Assembly (NCBI RefSeq): GCF_000764555.1
Contig: NZ_CP009574.1
Span: 248,001 to 312,000 of the forward strand
Source: Candidatus Francisella endociliophora
GTDB lineage: Bacteria > Pseudomonadota > Gammaproteobacteria > Francisellales > Francisellaceae
Length of the DNA: 64,000 nucleotides
Reading direction: 5' to 3'
A program made the translations under genes and the position numbers. Shown here piece by piece: positions 53,006-62,057 of this stretch; position 1 is the stretch's first letter, and the number at the start of each line of letters is the position of its first letter. Below the pieces are notes generated by a model. The model ran no database searches and was not told where the DNA came from. It saw nothing but the letters and a program-made list of their open reading frames with translations.

Positions 53006-55705
53006 TTGAACCAATCAGATAACCATAAACAACAACTTGAAATACACATTTCACAACTAGCTTGTTTATACTATCTGTATACCCTTTCACACCTTTTCAA
53101 ACACCACCAAAACACAATATCACTTAAACCAGAAAACTGGCAAAAGATCAAAGATAAGCAAGATAACACAGAAACTATCAATACTGTTGAAACTACTATC
53201 AATCATTTAGTTATCAATGTCTTTGAACCTCCAATGATGATTAATCTTAGAGAGGATTATTATTTTGCATATTATAAACATCATATTCAAAGGTTAGTTA
53301 GAAAGAACTTCAAAACTGATGCTGATTATATAGGCTTTATAGGTGGTAAAACACTTGACCAGCTAGACACTGGTGAATTAGATAACATCAAGCAATCTGA
53401 TAAATTAAAGATTGAAAGCTATCAGCAAGAATATTCTAAGCTGATTCAAAGATATAAAGCCCTACTACCTTTCTTTGATGATCCTAAAGAATTTAAGCCA
53501 CAAATATTCTATACTGCTTTAAATGATGGCTGGAGTGAATTTACTTGGGATGATTATCTTATCGCTCTTGCAAAAAGTCAGCATAAGCTACTTACAAGAC
53601 AAGAGCCAGGTACTGATATTAAACCTAACCTGACTTTCTTTATTCATGGCTATAATGTCCCTGTTGAACAAAAGGGAGATAAAGCAGGTAGCTTTGTTGG
53701 TTACCCTCAAGCTTTAGAGTATGCCGATAGTCAATACGATGTCACTTCAAATAAAGTTATTTATGACTATGATTGGTATGATCCAAGATATTGGTACAAG
53801 GATAATATCCTTAAAATGAAAGATCAAAAAGCTAGTATCTTGCCTACTGATGAAGATAGTATTCAATATAATGAAGAAAGAAACCCTACTGATGGAGCTA
53901 GTGGCTGGAATCTAATTATGGAGGCTAGTTTAAACAAGGCTGCTGATTGGGATGAGAAAGATCTTAATAAATATAACCGTATTGTTCAGGTAGCTTGGCA
54001 AGGTAACCCTGCTAGTGATGCTGATTATATTGCGGCTGTGCCTATGAGTGAATTTGCTGGTGAGCAGTTGGCTCAGCTAGTAGATAAACTTCAAGGTGAA
54101 GGTATCGAAGTTAATATTATGGCGCACTCTTTAGGTAATGCTGTAATTATGAATACTTTAAAAAATGTTGGACAACCTATCAATAGAGCTATTTGTTGGG
54201 AACCTGCTATTGCTAATAACTGCTTTGATAATGATGATAGTAATACTAAACGCGTACAGAAGTTTGGTAATAAATACATTGAAATAAAACATGTAGAAAA
54301 AAATGGAAAAGATAGCCTAAACGCTGAATTAGTTAGCTATAACCAAAACTACAATATCAGCTACAACTATGCAGCAGCTAAAGATAAAGCTGAGAAGTTC
54401 ACAATAGCATATAGTAACTGTGATAATATTCTCGGTCCTGTTCCGTATGTGCCGAATCTATTTGATAAGAATGAAGATATCTCTAAACTAACTAATGCAG
54501 ATATTGCAAATAGATTAGCTCCGTATGTTATTAACAGTATGTATGTTGGTATACTTGGTACTATCAATGATAAGTTAGGTACTGATATTCGAGCTTTGGG
54601 TAATAGTGGTGATATCGTACGTCAGATCAGTAGCTTAAAGACGAATGATAAAAGTGCTGGTGCTGCCTTTGGTATTATAAGTACTATGGTGTATGCACTA
54701 GAGAGCTTAGCTGATAATGCTCTGGGACAAGATTATAAAGTACTTAATTCTATATACTCATTAGCAAATAGATTTGTTTATCCATTTAACTATTTCTTAG
54801 AGGGAAATATTGAGAAGCGATTTAATGATTTCTATAAGCAATGGGCAGCTCAGTATGACAACTTCTATTATAATAATAAGGATTGGGATATATCTGCTGA
54901 TTGGGAAGAGCAAAGAGACAACTTAATAGATGCGATGGCAAAAGGTAGTAATACCAATAATAATATTTATACAGTCTTTGAAAGATTGATTGATTATGTC
55001 TACTCTTTTGCCGGTGGTTATACTTATAAAGATATGCCAAAGAATATCCTTGATAATACTTTAGAGACTGTAAACGGTATCTACAATGTTGGTAGTAATC
55101 TAACCAAAACAATGGCTGATACTGTTACACTTGACTTTGAAAATGCTCAAAAACAGCTAACTGAGTCGTTTTGGAATAGTTTGGGTGTTGGCTTTAGTGC
55201 TAGTAGTATTGTTTCTGGTCCTGTTATTAAAGAAGTATCTTCAAGTATTAAGAGCTACTTTGCTGGTAATAAGACTGTGATTGATGAGCTACATAAGCAT
55301 AAGAAACTAGTGGTAACTACTATGCTAACTGTATTACTTACTAAAGAAGCTAGACCTGCTGATGCGTTGGGGTATGATGGAGCTAGTAAAAAAATCGTTG
55401 ATGAAATGGGCGGTAAGCTATCACAAACAGATCAGTCGATTGAAACAGCTAAATTAGATGATAAAGCTAAATATAAATATCCTTGCCTATATATAGATGA
55501 AAACAATGACCCGCAACTTGTAACATATAGTCAATTACTAAAGTTACCAGAAGCATTGCAAGTTACATCAAAGTCACTACTATGTGTAGACCATTCAGCC
55601 ATGAAAATACCATCAAAGGAAATGATGGATTATGTTTATAAAGGTTATCTACTTAGTGGTGGTGACGGTAGTTTGAAATACTTTGGGAATTATAAAATAG
55701 GGTAA
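53006..55705 (+). CDS. effector 4: orphan hydrolase toxin module without the spike
   Basis: 899 aa. After a 32-residue start module (MNQSDNHKQQLEIHISQLAC...) the chain enters the homology arm at KHHQNTISL. It then follows effector 1 almost residue for residue to the C-terminus, including MAHSLGNAV (Ser375), the Asp of YSNCDNILG and CVDHSAM (His863). The VgrG-like half is absent. Either it is a silent donor module, delivered only after recombination into a spike gene, or it is secreted as cargo. TTG start after AAAGGAC. Near the C-terminal end the sequence diverges (YDGASKKIVDEMGG) before the conserved His block. Confidence 0.7.
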   Translation: MNQSDNHKQQLEIHISQLACLYYLYTLSHLFKHHQNTISLKPENWQKIKDKQDNTETINTVETTINHLVINVFEPPMMINLREDYYFAYYKHHIQRLVRKNFKTDADYIGFIGGKTLDQLDTGELDNIKQSDKLKIESYQQEYSKLIQRYKALLPFFDDPKEFKPQIFYTALNDGWSEFTWDDYLIALAKSQHKLLTRQEPGTDIKPNLTFFIHGYNVPVEQKGDKAGSFVGYPQALEYADSQYDVTSNKVIYDYDWYDPRYWYKDNILKMKDQKASILPTDEDSIQYNEERNPTDGASGWNLIMEASLNKAADWDEKDLNKYNRIVQVAWQGNPASDADYIAAVPMSEFAGEQLAQLVDKLQGEGIEVNIMAHSLGNAVIMNTLKNVGQPINRAICWEPAIANNCFDNDDSNTKRVQKFGNKYIEIKHVEKNGKDSLNAELVSYNQNYNISYNYAAAKDKAEKFTIAYSNCDNILGPVPYVPNLFDKNEDISKLTNADIANRLAPYVINSMYVGILGTINDKLGTDIRALGNSGDIVRQISSLKTNDKSAGAAFGIISTMVYALESLADNALGQDYKVLNSIYSLANRFVYPFNYFLEGNIEKRFNDFYKQWAAQYDNFYYNNKDWDISADWEEQRDNLIDAMAKGSNTNNNIYTVFERLIDYVYSFAGGYTYKDMPKNILDNTLETVNGIYNVGSNLTKTMADTVTLDFENAQKQLTESFWNSLGVGFSASSIVSGPVIKEVSSSIKSYFAGNKTVIDELHKHKKLVVTTMLTVLLTKEARPADALGYDGASKKIVDEMGGKLSQTDQSIETAKLDDKAKYKYPCLYIDENNDPQLVTYSQLLKLPEALQVTSKSLLCVDHSAMKIPSKEMMDYVYKGYLLSGGDGSLKYFGNYKIG
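53097..53270 (+). repeat. toxin-proximal homology arm, copy 3
   Basis: The same block as in effectors 1 and 2, here joined directly to the short start module in place of the spike. Confidence 0.85.
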
Positions 55706-55710
55706 TAATT

Positions 55711-56871
55711 ATGAACTTAAAAAAAGTAATTTGTACAGTTTTACCTTTAGCTTTTGCATCACAAGCTTTTTCATTGGTAACTGTTTTATCAATGTCTAAT
55801 GATGGCAAATATGTAGTTACAGATGGATTTGATAAAGGTGTAGCACTCTATAACATCAATAAGAAGACATCTGAAATAGTTGGTGAAAAAATCAATCATT
55901 TCAGTCCTAACTTTATTGATGGAACAGATAACTTCATATATCAAGATAAGCAAAATAAAGTTTATGTAGTAAATGCCAATACTAAAAAAGTTATTAAAAG
56001 CTTTCAAGGTGTACCTGACACATTCCATGAAAGCTTAAATAAAGATATGACTGTATATGCTTATACTTCTAAAGATAGTGGTATAAATATTGCTAAAGTA
56101 GTTGATGGTAAGCTTGAAGATATTTACTCGTACGGCGATAAATATATGGATATGCAACTTAATACATTACCTAAATTTTATGATAATAAAGTCATTGCTA
56201 CTACAAGTAAAGATAGTCTTTTAATATTTGATTTAGATAAAGTATTTAAAGATGATAAATACACACCAATAAAAATAAGTAAAAATTCTGGTGCGACTAT
56301 GAATGCCATATCGCCTGATGGCAAATATATATATACAGCAGACAAACAGTTTGGCGGTATAAAATATGATATTGCAACCAATCAAGTAGTACAAAAAATG
56401 TACTATTCTCCTGAATATATAGATAATGTTTCATATCATAAGATAGGTTATAATAATGGTGATTTCTTTAATAAAGTGGTTAACTTTAAGTTTATTGATA
56501 ATGATAAAGTAATAATGACCTTTGCAGGTGTCAATCAGTCATATTTATGGGCTGCTTTATTTGATATCAATAAATATAAAAAGAAAAATAAGACAACAGA
56601 TACAATTGAATCAATTAAGTATTTACCACTAACAAAAGACCCTCTTAAATTTATTACAGGTGATTATAAAGATAACACTGATCCAGTACCTCTTGAAGAT
56701 GGCTATAACACTAGAATGGCTACTTCTGTAGAAGCTCATAAACTAGTATTACCTAAAGGTAATGGTGGTAATGGTATTATGGTTTATAACTATAATCCTA
56801 GTGATGAAAGCTTAAAGCTTGATTGGGTAGTTGACCAGCCTAAGCCTGAGAGTAAGGGTTGGTTTTGGTAG
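55711..56871 (+). CDS. exported beta-propeller protein, likely immunity to effector 4
   Basis: 386 aa with signal peptide MNLKKVICTVLPLAFASQAFS. It is closest to the effector 1 partner (shared INHFSPNFIDGTDNFIYQD, DKVFKDDKY, ISPDGKYIYTAD), as their toxins are also close. This correlation between toxin and propeller similarity supports the pairing. The C-terminal block ends WVVDQPKPESKGWFW. It starts 5 bases after the toxin stop. Confidence 0.65.
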   Translation: MNLKKVICTVLPLAFASQAFSLVTVLSMSNDGKYVVTDGFDKGVALYNINKKTSEIVGEKINHFSPNFIDGTDNFIYQDKQNKVYVVNANTKKVIKSFQGVPDTFHESLNKDMTVYAYTSKDSGINIAKVVDGKLEDIYSYGDKYMDMQLNTLPKFYDNKVIATTSKDSLLIFDLDKVFKDDKYTPIKISKNSGATMNAISPDGKYIYTADKQFGGIKYDIATNQVVQKMYYSPEYIDNVSYHKIGYNNGDFFNKVVNFKFIDNDKVIMTFAGVNQSYLWAALFDINKYKKKNKTTDTIESIKYLPLTKDPLKFITGDYKDNTDPVPLEDGYNTRMATSVEAHKLVLPKGNGGNGIMVYNYNPSDESLKLDWVVDQPKPESKGWFW

Positions 56872-57023
56872 TAAGTTGTCATACTACGGCTTGACCGTAG
56901 TATCCATTGCAAAGCTTGCTTTGCTTTTATAAGTACTACCCCGAGCTACTGCGTAGCCCACCCCTTCGACACTCGAAGGGGAATGTAGCAAATAATAATT
57001 TATACAAAAAAAGAGAGTTTAAA
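56872..57023. repeat. palindromic repeats after immunity gene 4
   Basis: ATACTACGG/CCGTAGTAT (about 56882-56904) forms a 9-bp hairpin, and 56938-56982 is a second copy of the 50975 block with GAGCTACTGCGTAGC and CCCCTTCGACACTCGAAGGGG. No gene. Confidence 0.75.
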
Positions 57024-57584
57024 ATGGATATTATTCAAATAACATCAGGAACTAGCTCATCAACGCCTACATTTGTAGCTGTTGCAGCATTAATAATATC
57101 AATAATTACAATATTCATGACACGTAATAATATTTCATTTAAAATAAGATCAGAGCTTGCATTAAACAATAGACAAGCTTGGATAAATGAATATCGAAAA
57201 AAAACATCTAAACTTATTATGCTTGCTGACGTTATGTCATGCTACTCTTGCGATAATGATAAAATAAATAATTTTAAAGAGCTTAGTTTAACAATGTATT
57301 CACTGATGTTAATGCTAAATAAAAAAGATAATTCTGAATTATATGAGCTAATTGAGGAAGTTGCTCAAAAAGCTGAGAATTTACAATCAATTGGAAAATT
57401 CCAATCATCTGAAGGTTTTAACAAAATGATAGAAATCAGTAGCGAACTAGTTAATAATAGAAAAAAATTATTTGATTTAACTCATAAGATGCTCAAAAAC
57501 GAATGGAAAAGAATAAAAAAAGAAGCTGGTTTAAAGGATAATGATTATTCAAAAAGTCAATGCTGCTTTAAAAATATATTTTAA
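57024..57584 (+). CDS. single-helix membrane protein in the accessory slot
   Basis: 186 aa from ATG 57024, preceded by AGAGAG. One N-terminal helix (VAVAALIISIITIFM, about residues 17-31) is followed by a helical cytoplasmic region containing NNRQAWINEYRKKTSKLIML, a pattern common in small bacterial membrane proteins of unknown function. It occupies the same slot as the genes at 37962, 42300 and 52049 but is unrelated to them. Here a 107-base stretch separates it from the effector fragment. Confidence 0.55.
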   Translation: MDIIQITSGTSSSTPTFVAVAALIISIITIFMTRNNISFKIRSELALNNRQAWINEYRKKTSKLIMLADVMSCYSCDNDKINNFKELSLTMYSLMLMLNKKDNSELYELIEEVAQKAENLQSIGKFQSSEGFNKMIEISSELVNNRKKLFDLTHKMLKNEWKRIKKEAGLKDNDYSKSQCCFKNIF

Positions 57585-57691
57585 AAAAAAGAATGACCCA
57601 TTTGAAAAAAATACTAGTAAGTATAAATACAAAATATTTTAATAGGATGAAAGACATATATTGCTATAAAGAAACTAAAAAGGACTAACCA

Positions 57692-58165
57692 TTGACCCAA
57701 TCAGACAGATATAAACAACAACTTGAAATACACATTTCACAACTAGTTTGTTTATACTATCTGTGTACCCTTTCACACCTTTTCAAACATCACCAAAACA
57801 CAATATCACTTAAACCAGAAAACTGGCAAAAGATCAAAGATAAGCAAGATAACACAGAAACTATCAACACAGTTGAAACTACTATCAATCATCTAGTTAT
57901 CAATGTATTTGAACCTCCGATGATGATTAATCTTAGAGAGGATTATTATTTTGCGTACTATAAACATCATATTCAAAGGTTAGTTAGAAAGAACTTCAAA
58001 ACTGATGCTGATTATATAGGCTTTATAGGTAGTAAAACACTTGACCAGCTAGACACTGGTGAATTAGATAACATCAAGCAGTCTGATAAATTAAAGATTG
58101 AAAGCTATCAGCAAGAATATTCTAAGCTGATTCAATTTAACAACTCTCCTAAATTGGCAAGATAA
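57692..58165 (+). pseudogene. 5' fragment of a fifth orphan effector
   Basis: It begins like the other orphan modules (MTQSDRYKQQLEIHISQLVC..., TTG after AAAGGAC), passes through the homology arm and the first 55 residues of the toxin (YYKHHIQRLVRKNFKTDAD). It breaks off at KLIQ, followed by nine unrelated residues and a stop. All catalytic residues are missing. The break lies 200 bases before the VgrG gene, so arrival of the VgrG region may have truncated it. Confidence 0.75.
57787..57960 (+). repeat. toxin-proximal homology arm, copy 4
   Basis: Near-identical to the other arms. It is intact in a gene that is otherwise broken, so it could still act as a recombination site. Confidence 0.85.
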
Positions 58166-58367
58166 ATCAAACATTCATCAAACACTTTGACCATAGCTCC
58201 ATTTACTTTTTATTAAAACATCTACTCAAAATAATAACTAAAAACCAATCTAAGCGCTAACTTATTATCATTTAGGTTAAAAGTTTTTTAAAAAACATTT
58301 TTGCCAAAGTGTGATAATTGCTATACTAAAATTATTAATACTAGTTTTCTACGTTGGAAAAAATTTA

Positions 58368-60986
58368 ATGGCTACTCCGTTAACAATTGAATTATTTAAT
58401 GAATCTATCAATTTAGATTTACAAATCAATGATTTAACTTTCAAATCAGCTATCAATCAACCTTTTGAAGTTTCACTAAGATGTGGTGTAGTTGTTGATG
58501 ATACTCTTATTGAGAAACTTAATGGATTTACAGATCTTACTCTTAGTATCAATGGCGATTATGGTAATCCAACATTTGAACTTGAATTACAATCTTTTGA
58601 TATTGAGTACCAACCTAGCACAGATATCCAAACATTAGAACTTGTACTAACTGATAGATATTCTAAATTTAGAAAACTACAACGCAAAGGTATCTTCTAT
58701 GGGCATAACCTTAATGATATCTGGCTTAGCTTTTATGATGGATTTAAAAATCGCCTAAATAGAAAAATATCTGAGCACCTATATTTTGATAACAATCAAG
58801 ATAAATACCCTACTCACCCTATATATGTACAATATAACGAAACTCATTGGGATTTCTTAACACGAAGCTTACTAGAGCATGGTGTTAATTATAACTTCTT
58901 CGCTTCCAAAGATGGCTTTGATTTTGTTATGTATAATACCAATGACGATATTTCTAACTTTGTACAAAGTGATGATACTGATCTATTTGAAGATCTATAT
59001 CATTACAACCTTAAACTAGATGCAAATATCAAAGCTAAAGATGATGTGGTTCTTGGTTATGATATAGTTCCTGAGAAAAACGGCTATATTCTAAATACTG
59101 ATATTCAAGATTTTTATAGTGCTTATATCAATAATCATCAACAGCCAGATATTCATCCGAAAATATTTATCAAAAAAATAAACTATATTCATCACAATCC
59201 ATATACTCCAGAAGAGTATTTGATAAGTAGTACTAATTTAGAAAGCAAATTTGGTATTACAAAAGATGTTAAATCTAAATTTAACACCTTAACAAAATCT
59301 CAGCTTGATGAGGCTCTAGCTAATGATGTTAATGTATTAAATAGCTTAGATGCTGAACAGCTTACTGCTCATATTAATGATATATTCTTATTAGCTGGAG
59401 CTAGATTAGATATCTCTGGTGATAATAAACTCAAATCTAGGGAGCACCTAGTAACTGCTAGTATAGTTAATATCAAAGCAAGCAAATCTTCTGATAAAGT
59501 TATAGGAGCTACACCAAAGAAAGACTATATTGTCACAACTACACTACTTAGCCAAGATACACATATTGACTACCATGAGTACCCTGCTGAGCAACCAAAG
59601 ATTAACAGCTTAGTTGGTGTATTCCCATACCTTGCAGAAGCTAGTACTGCTCATGATGTTGTTGATCCTGATGATATCGGTAATGTACGTGTTAAATTTC
59701 CGCTAGATTATGAAGTCTGCCCAAATAATGATAAAGACGATCGCTACTATGTACCGAGAGTTTCTGACTATGGTGATAAAAACTCAAGCCATAGTGTCCA
59801 GTTATATAGAGAAAGTGAATTAAACATCATCTTTATTGATGGTAACCCAAACAAGCCGATTATCTATGGAGCATTATCACATGGTGGGACATCTAAGCAG
59901 TCAATGCAAGATCATCACAATAGACATGTCAAAGAATGGCAACAAGGCTCAGCTATGGGTTATTCATCGGATGCTAATGGTACTAACGATATTTATATCA
60001 AATCTACACACAACTCTGGTGTAGCTTGGGTAGCTCAGAGCAATCATGGCTCAGACAATGAGCTTAACCTAGATCAGCTCTTTGCAAGTACTTCAAATAG
60101 AAGTGATACAGCTACTGGAGAATATCAACATTTCTACGGCTTTGATGACGATACAAACTTCTCAGCTAATCATCATAAATCTATCAAGCCAAAAACTGTG
60201 GTGGAGGATGTGCTAAAAAATCCAAAACAAGAAAATCTACATTGTGCAGTTCCTGTAGAAAATAGTGTATTTAAAACTTACAAATTGAACAAAGAAGAAA
60301 AGCAAAAAGTACAACAGGAAGCAAAAGAAGAGGAAGCAAAGCTAGTTAAAGGACATCCCACAATTAAGCTTAATCTGTTTAAAAAAGATGTAGTAATAGT
60401 ACCAAGCCAAGTAGCCACATATCTTGTAACTGGTAAGATATCTCTTGAGGGAGATATCTCAGTAACAGATACTGATGAAAAGAACATTATGAAAAATGTT
60501 GATTTTACAGCAGATAAAAAGAATAATTTTAAAGTTTCTGCTAGCCAAGAGCTAGCTAATGGTTTAGCTGATATTCATGTTGAGGGATTTGATGTTGATA
60601 GCTCTACAGGTAGTTTAAGTTTAAAATCTAGCTTAGGTGTTTATGATTTAACCATAGATAAGTCAGAGACATTGCCTGACGGCACGATTGTAATTACTGG
60701 TAGTATTTCATCTAATAATGAAACTATAGATAAGACTTATAAGGGCTATCAATTTGATGGTAAGTTAAACTTAGGTTTTGAAATATTTTTAAAACAACAA
60801 AAATGGTATGAAAGATTAGCGAAAGCAGCATTATATGCTTTTGTAAAAAATTATTATTGGCAGTACTTTATGACTCCAGAAGAATTGGCTACAATACTAC
60901 TGACAGGGATAACAACGGTTGTAGCTCCTGAATTATTACCTATAATGGGAGCTATGGGTGCCACTGCAATAGCTATAGAAAATTAA
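58368..60986 (+). CDS. vgrG: VgrG spike protein with a C-terminal hydrophobic extension
   Basis: 872 aa from ATG 58368 (GGAAAA upstream; a GTG at 58311 is possible). Residues 1-370 are the gp27-like hub. The gp5-type OB fold follows with VGVFPYLAEA, DIGNVRVKFPLDYE and a final NPNKPIIYGALSHGG. A beta-rich shaft leads to a charged coiled segment (KEEKQKVQQEAKEEEAK) and a C-terminal region that ends in hydrophobic helices (LATILLTGITTVVAPELLPI, MGAMGATAIA). VgrG trimers tip the T6SS tube. The extension resembles a membrane-inserting, pore-forming-type end. It is much longer than the roughly 160-aa VgrG of the Francisella pathogenicity island, so it belongs to a different T6SS. Confidence 0.85.
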   Translation: MATPLTIELFNESINLDLQINDLTFKSAINQPFEVSLRCGVVVDDTLIEKLNGFTDLTLSINGDYGNPTFELELQSFDIEYQPSTDIQTLELVLTDRYSKFRKLQRKGIFYGHNLNDIWLSFYDGFKNRLNRKISEHLYFDNNQDKYPTHPIYVQYNETHWDFLTRSLLEHGVNYNFFASKDGFDFVMYNTNDDISNFVQSDDTDLFEDLYHYNLKLDANIKAKDDVVLGYDIVPEKNGYILNTDIQDFYSAYINNHQQPDIHPKIFIKKINYIHHNPYTPEEYLISSTNLESKFGITKDVKSKFNTLTKSQLDEALANDVNVLNSLDAEQLTAHINDIFLLAGARLDISGDNKLKSREHLVTASIVNIKASKSSDKVIGATPKKDYIVTTTLLSQDTHIDYHEYPAEQPKINSLVGVFPYLAEASTAHDVVDPDDIGNVRVKFPLDYEVCPNNDKDDRYYVPRVSDYGDKNSSHSVQLYRESELNIIFIDGNPNKPIIYGALSHGGTSKQSMQDHHNRHVKEWQQGSAMGYSSDANGTNDIYIKSTHNSGVAWVAQSNHGSDNELNLDQLFASTSNRSDTATGEYQHFYGFDDDTNFSANHHKSIKPKTVVEDVLKNPKQENLHCAVPVENSVFKTYKLNKEEKQKVQQEAKEEEAKLVKGHPTIKLNLFKKDVVIVPSQVATYLVTGKISLEGDISVTDTDEKNIMKNVDFTADKKNNFKVSASQELANGLADIHVEGFDVDSSTGSLSLKSSLGVYDLTIDKSETLPDGTIVITGSISSNNETIDKTYKGYQFDGKLNLGFEIFLKQQKWYERLAKAALYAFVKNYYWQYFMTPEELATILLTGITTVVAPELLPIMGAMGATAIAIEN

Positions 60987-60991
60987 AATTA

Positions 60992-61426
60992 ATGGATATA
61001 AATATGTCTAAAAAACTAAAAATAATTTCTAAAATATTAATTACATTATACATAGTTTCAATTATGCTAAGTATATCTCCTATTTATAAAATGCTTACTT
61101 TCTATGGATTTATAGGAACAGTTTTAAGTTCTGCTTTTTTATATATAATTGTTATGTTTGTTTTATGTTTTTTCCTCTATAAGAAAAACATAAAAGCTAT
61201 TTTTGTTTCTTTTGTAAGTAGTTTATTTATATTGCTTACTTCTACTATCTTTTTTAATCCTGATTATGGAATAATAGGTTCATTAAAATTAGTTTTTGTT
61301 AGATTGGTAAATGGACACTTACAGATGTTTGCAATGAGTTTTTTAGCATGGTTAATTCCAATAGTAGCAGGTATAGGAGTTGTTTTTTATTTTATAGATC
61401 AAAATAGAAATAGCTCAAAAAACTAG
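60992..61426 (+). CDS. four-helix membrane protein, candidate immunity to the VgrG extension
   Basis: 144 aa with four hydrophobic segments (ISKILITLYIVSIMLSI; GFIGTVLSSAFLYIIVMF; IFVSFVSSLFILLTST; MSFLAWLIPIVAGIGVVF) and short loops. It starts 5 bases after vgrG. Inner-membrane immunity proteins of similar size protect against colicin-type pore formers, which fits the hydrophobic end of this VgrG. The role is inferred from position and topology only. ATG 61004 is an alternative start. Confidence 0.58.
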   Translation: MDINMSKKLKIISKILITLYIVSIMLSISPIYKMLTFYGFIGTVLSSAFLYIIVMFVLCFFLYKKNIKAIFVSFVSSLFILLTSTIFFNPDYGIIGSLKLVFVRLVNGHLQMFAMSFLAWLIPIVAGIGVVFYFIDQNRNSSKN

Positions 61427-61433
61427 TAAATCT

Positions 61434-62057
61434 ATGGCTAGTGTAGATGGTGAGCTATATTTACTAGCTACAGCAACAGGAGAGGTAAAAGCAAAAGCCA
61501 AGCTACATCTAGATCCTAATCAAGTATCTAAAAATGAAGGTGAAGGCACAAGCACACTAACGCTAAATGTCGAAGGTAAAATCGAAGTAAATGCTAAAGT
61601 ATGGATAGTTAAGATCGCAGCTGGGGCTATAGTTGGTGCTGAGTGTGGTTTTGGGGTATCAGCAAAAGTACATCCTGATAATGCCTTTATAGATTGGGCA
61701 TTTCTATTCAATGGGCTTGTGGTATATTGGTCTGTTTATTATGATGCTGAATTTAATGATAAAGATGTTAATTCATCTAGAGAAGATAAAAAGAAAAAGC
61801 CTAAATCAAAGTCTGCAAAAAATAAATATGGTGCTGGTAAAGAAGATCCGTTTGTATTAATAGATAAGTTCCAAATACCAAAGGCTGTCGATACCAAAGA
61901 TGATGCTAAAGCTAGTGATGTAGTTAACTACAAACAGACAACATCTATACAAGATTTAGTATTTGGTAAAGATAATGATATAAATGAAGTAAATATCGAA
62001 AGTATTGAGAATTCAGCGGCTTCAACTGGCTCTTCAATGTGGTTAAAAGATAAATAA
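61434..62057 (+). pseudogene. displaced C-terminal tail of another VgrG
   Basis: An open frame of 207 codons whose content looks like the end of a spike protein: repeated strands VKAKAKLHLDP and LNVEGKIEVNAKV, a glycine-rich AAGAIVGAECGFGVSAKV segment and FNGLVVYWSVYYDAEF, then a charged tail. It lacks a proper start and ribosome-binding site. It lies behind a complete VgrG and its presumed immunity gene, the usual place of a tail pushed downstream by toxin exchange. It could still be translated if the ATG at 61434 is used. Confidence 0.6.

Noticed and set aside
37744..57000. Possible CRISPR array from recurring palindromes
   Set aside because: Spacing is irregular, copies are far apart and of several types, no regular spacers and no cas genes are present.
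59836..60024. Alternative-frame ORF inside vgrG
   Set aside because: Out-of-frame reading of a strongly supported VgrG segment, with no supporting signals.
58368..60986. Assignment to the Francisella pathogenicity island T6SS
   Set aside because: The VgrG there is only about 160 aa without an extended hub; this one has full gp27 and gp5-type parts, and no other island genes (iglA-like, pdpB-like) are in the window.
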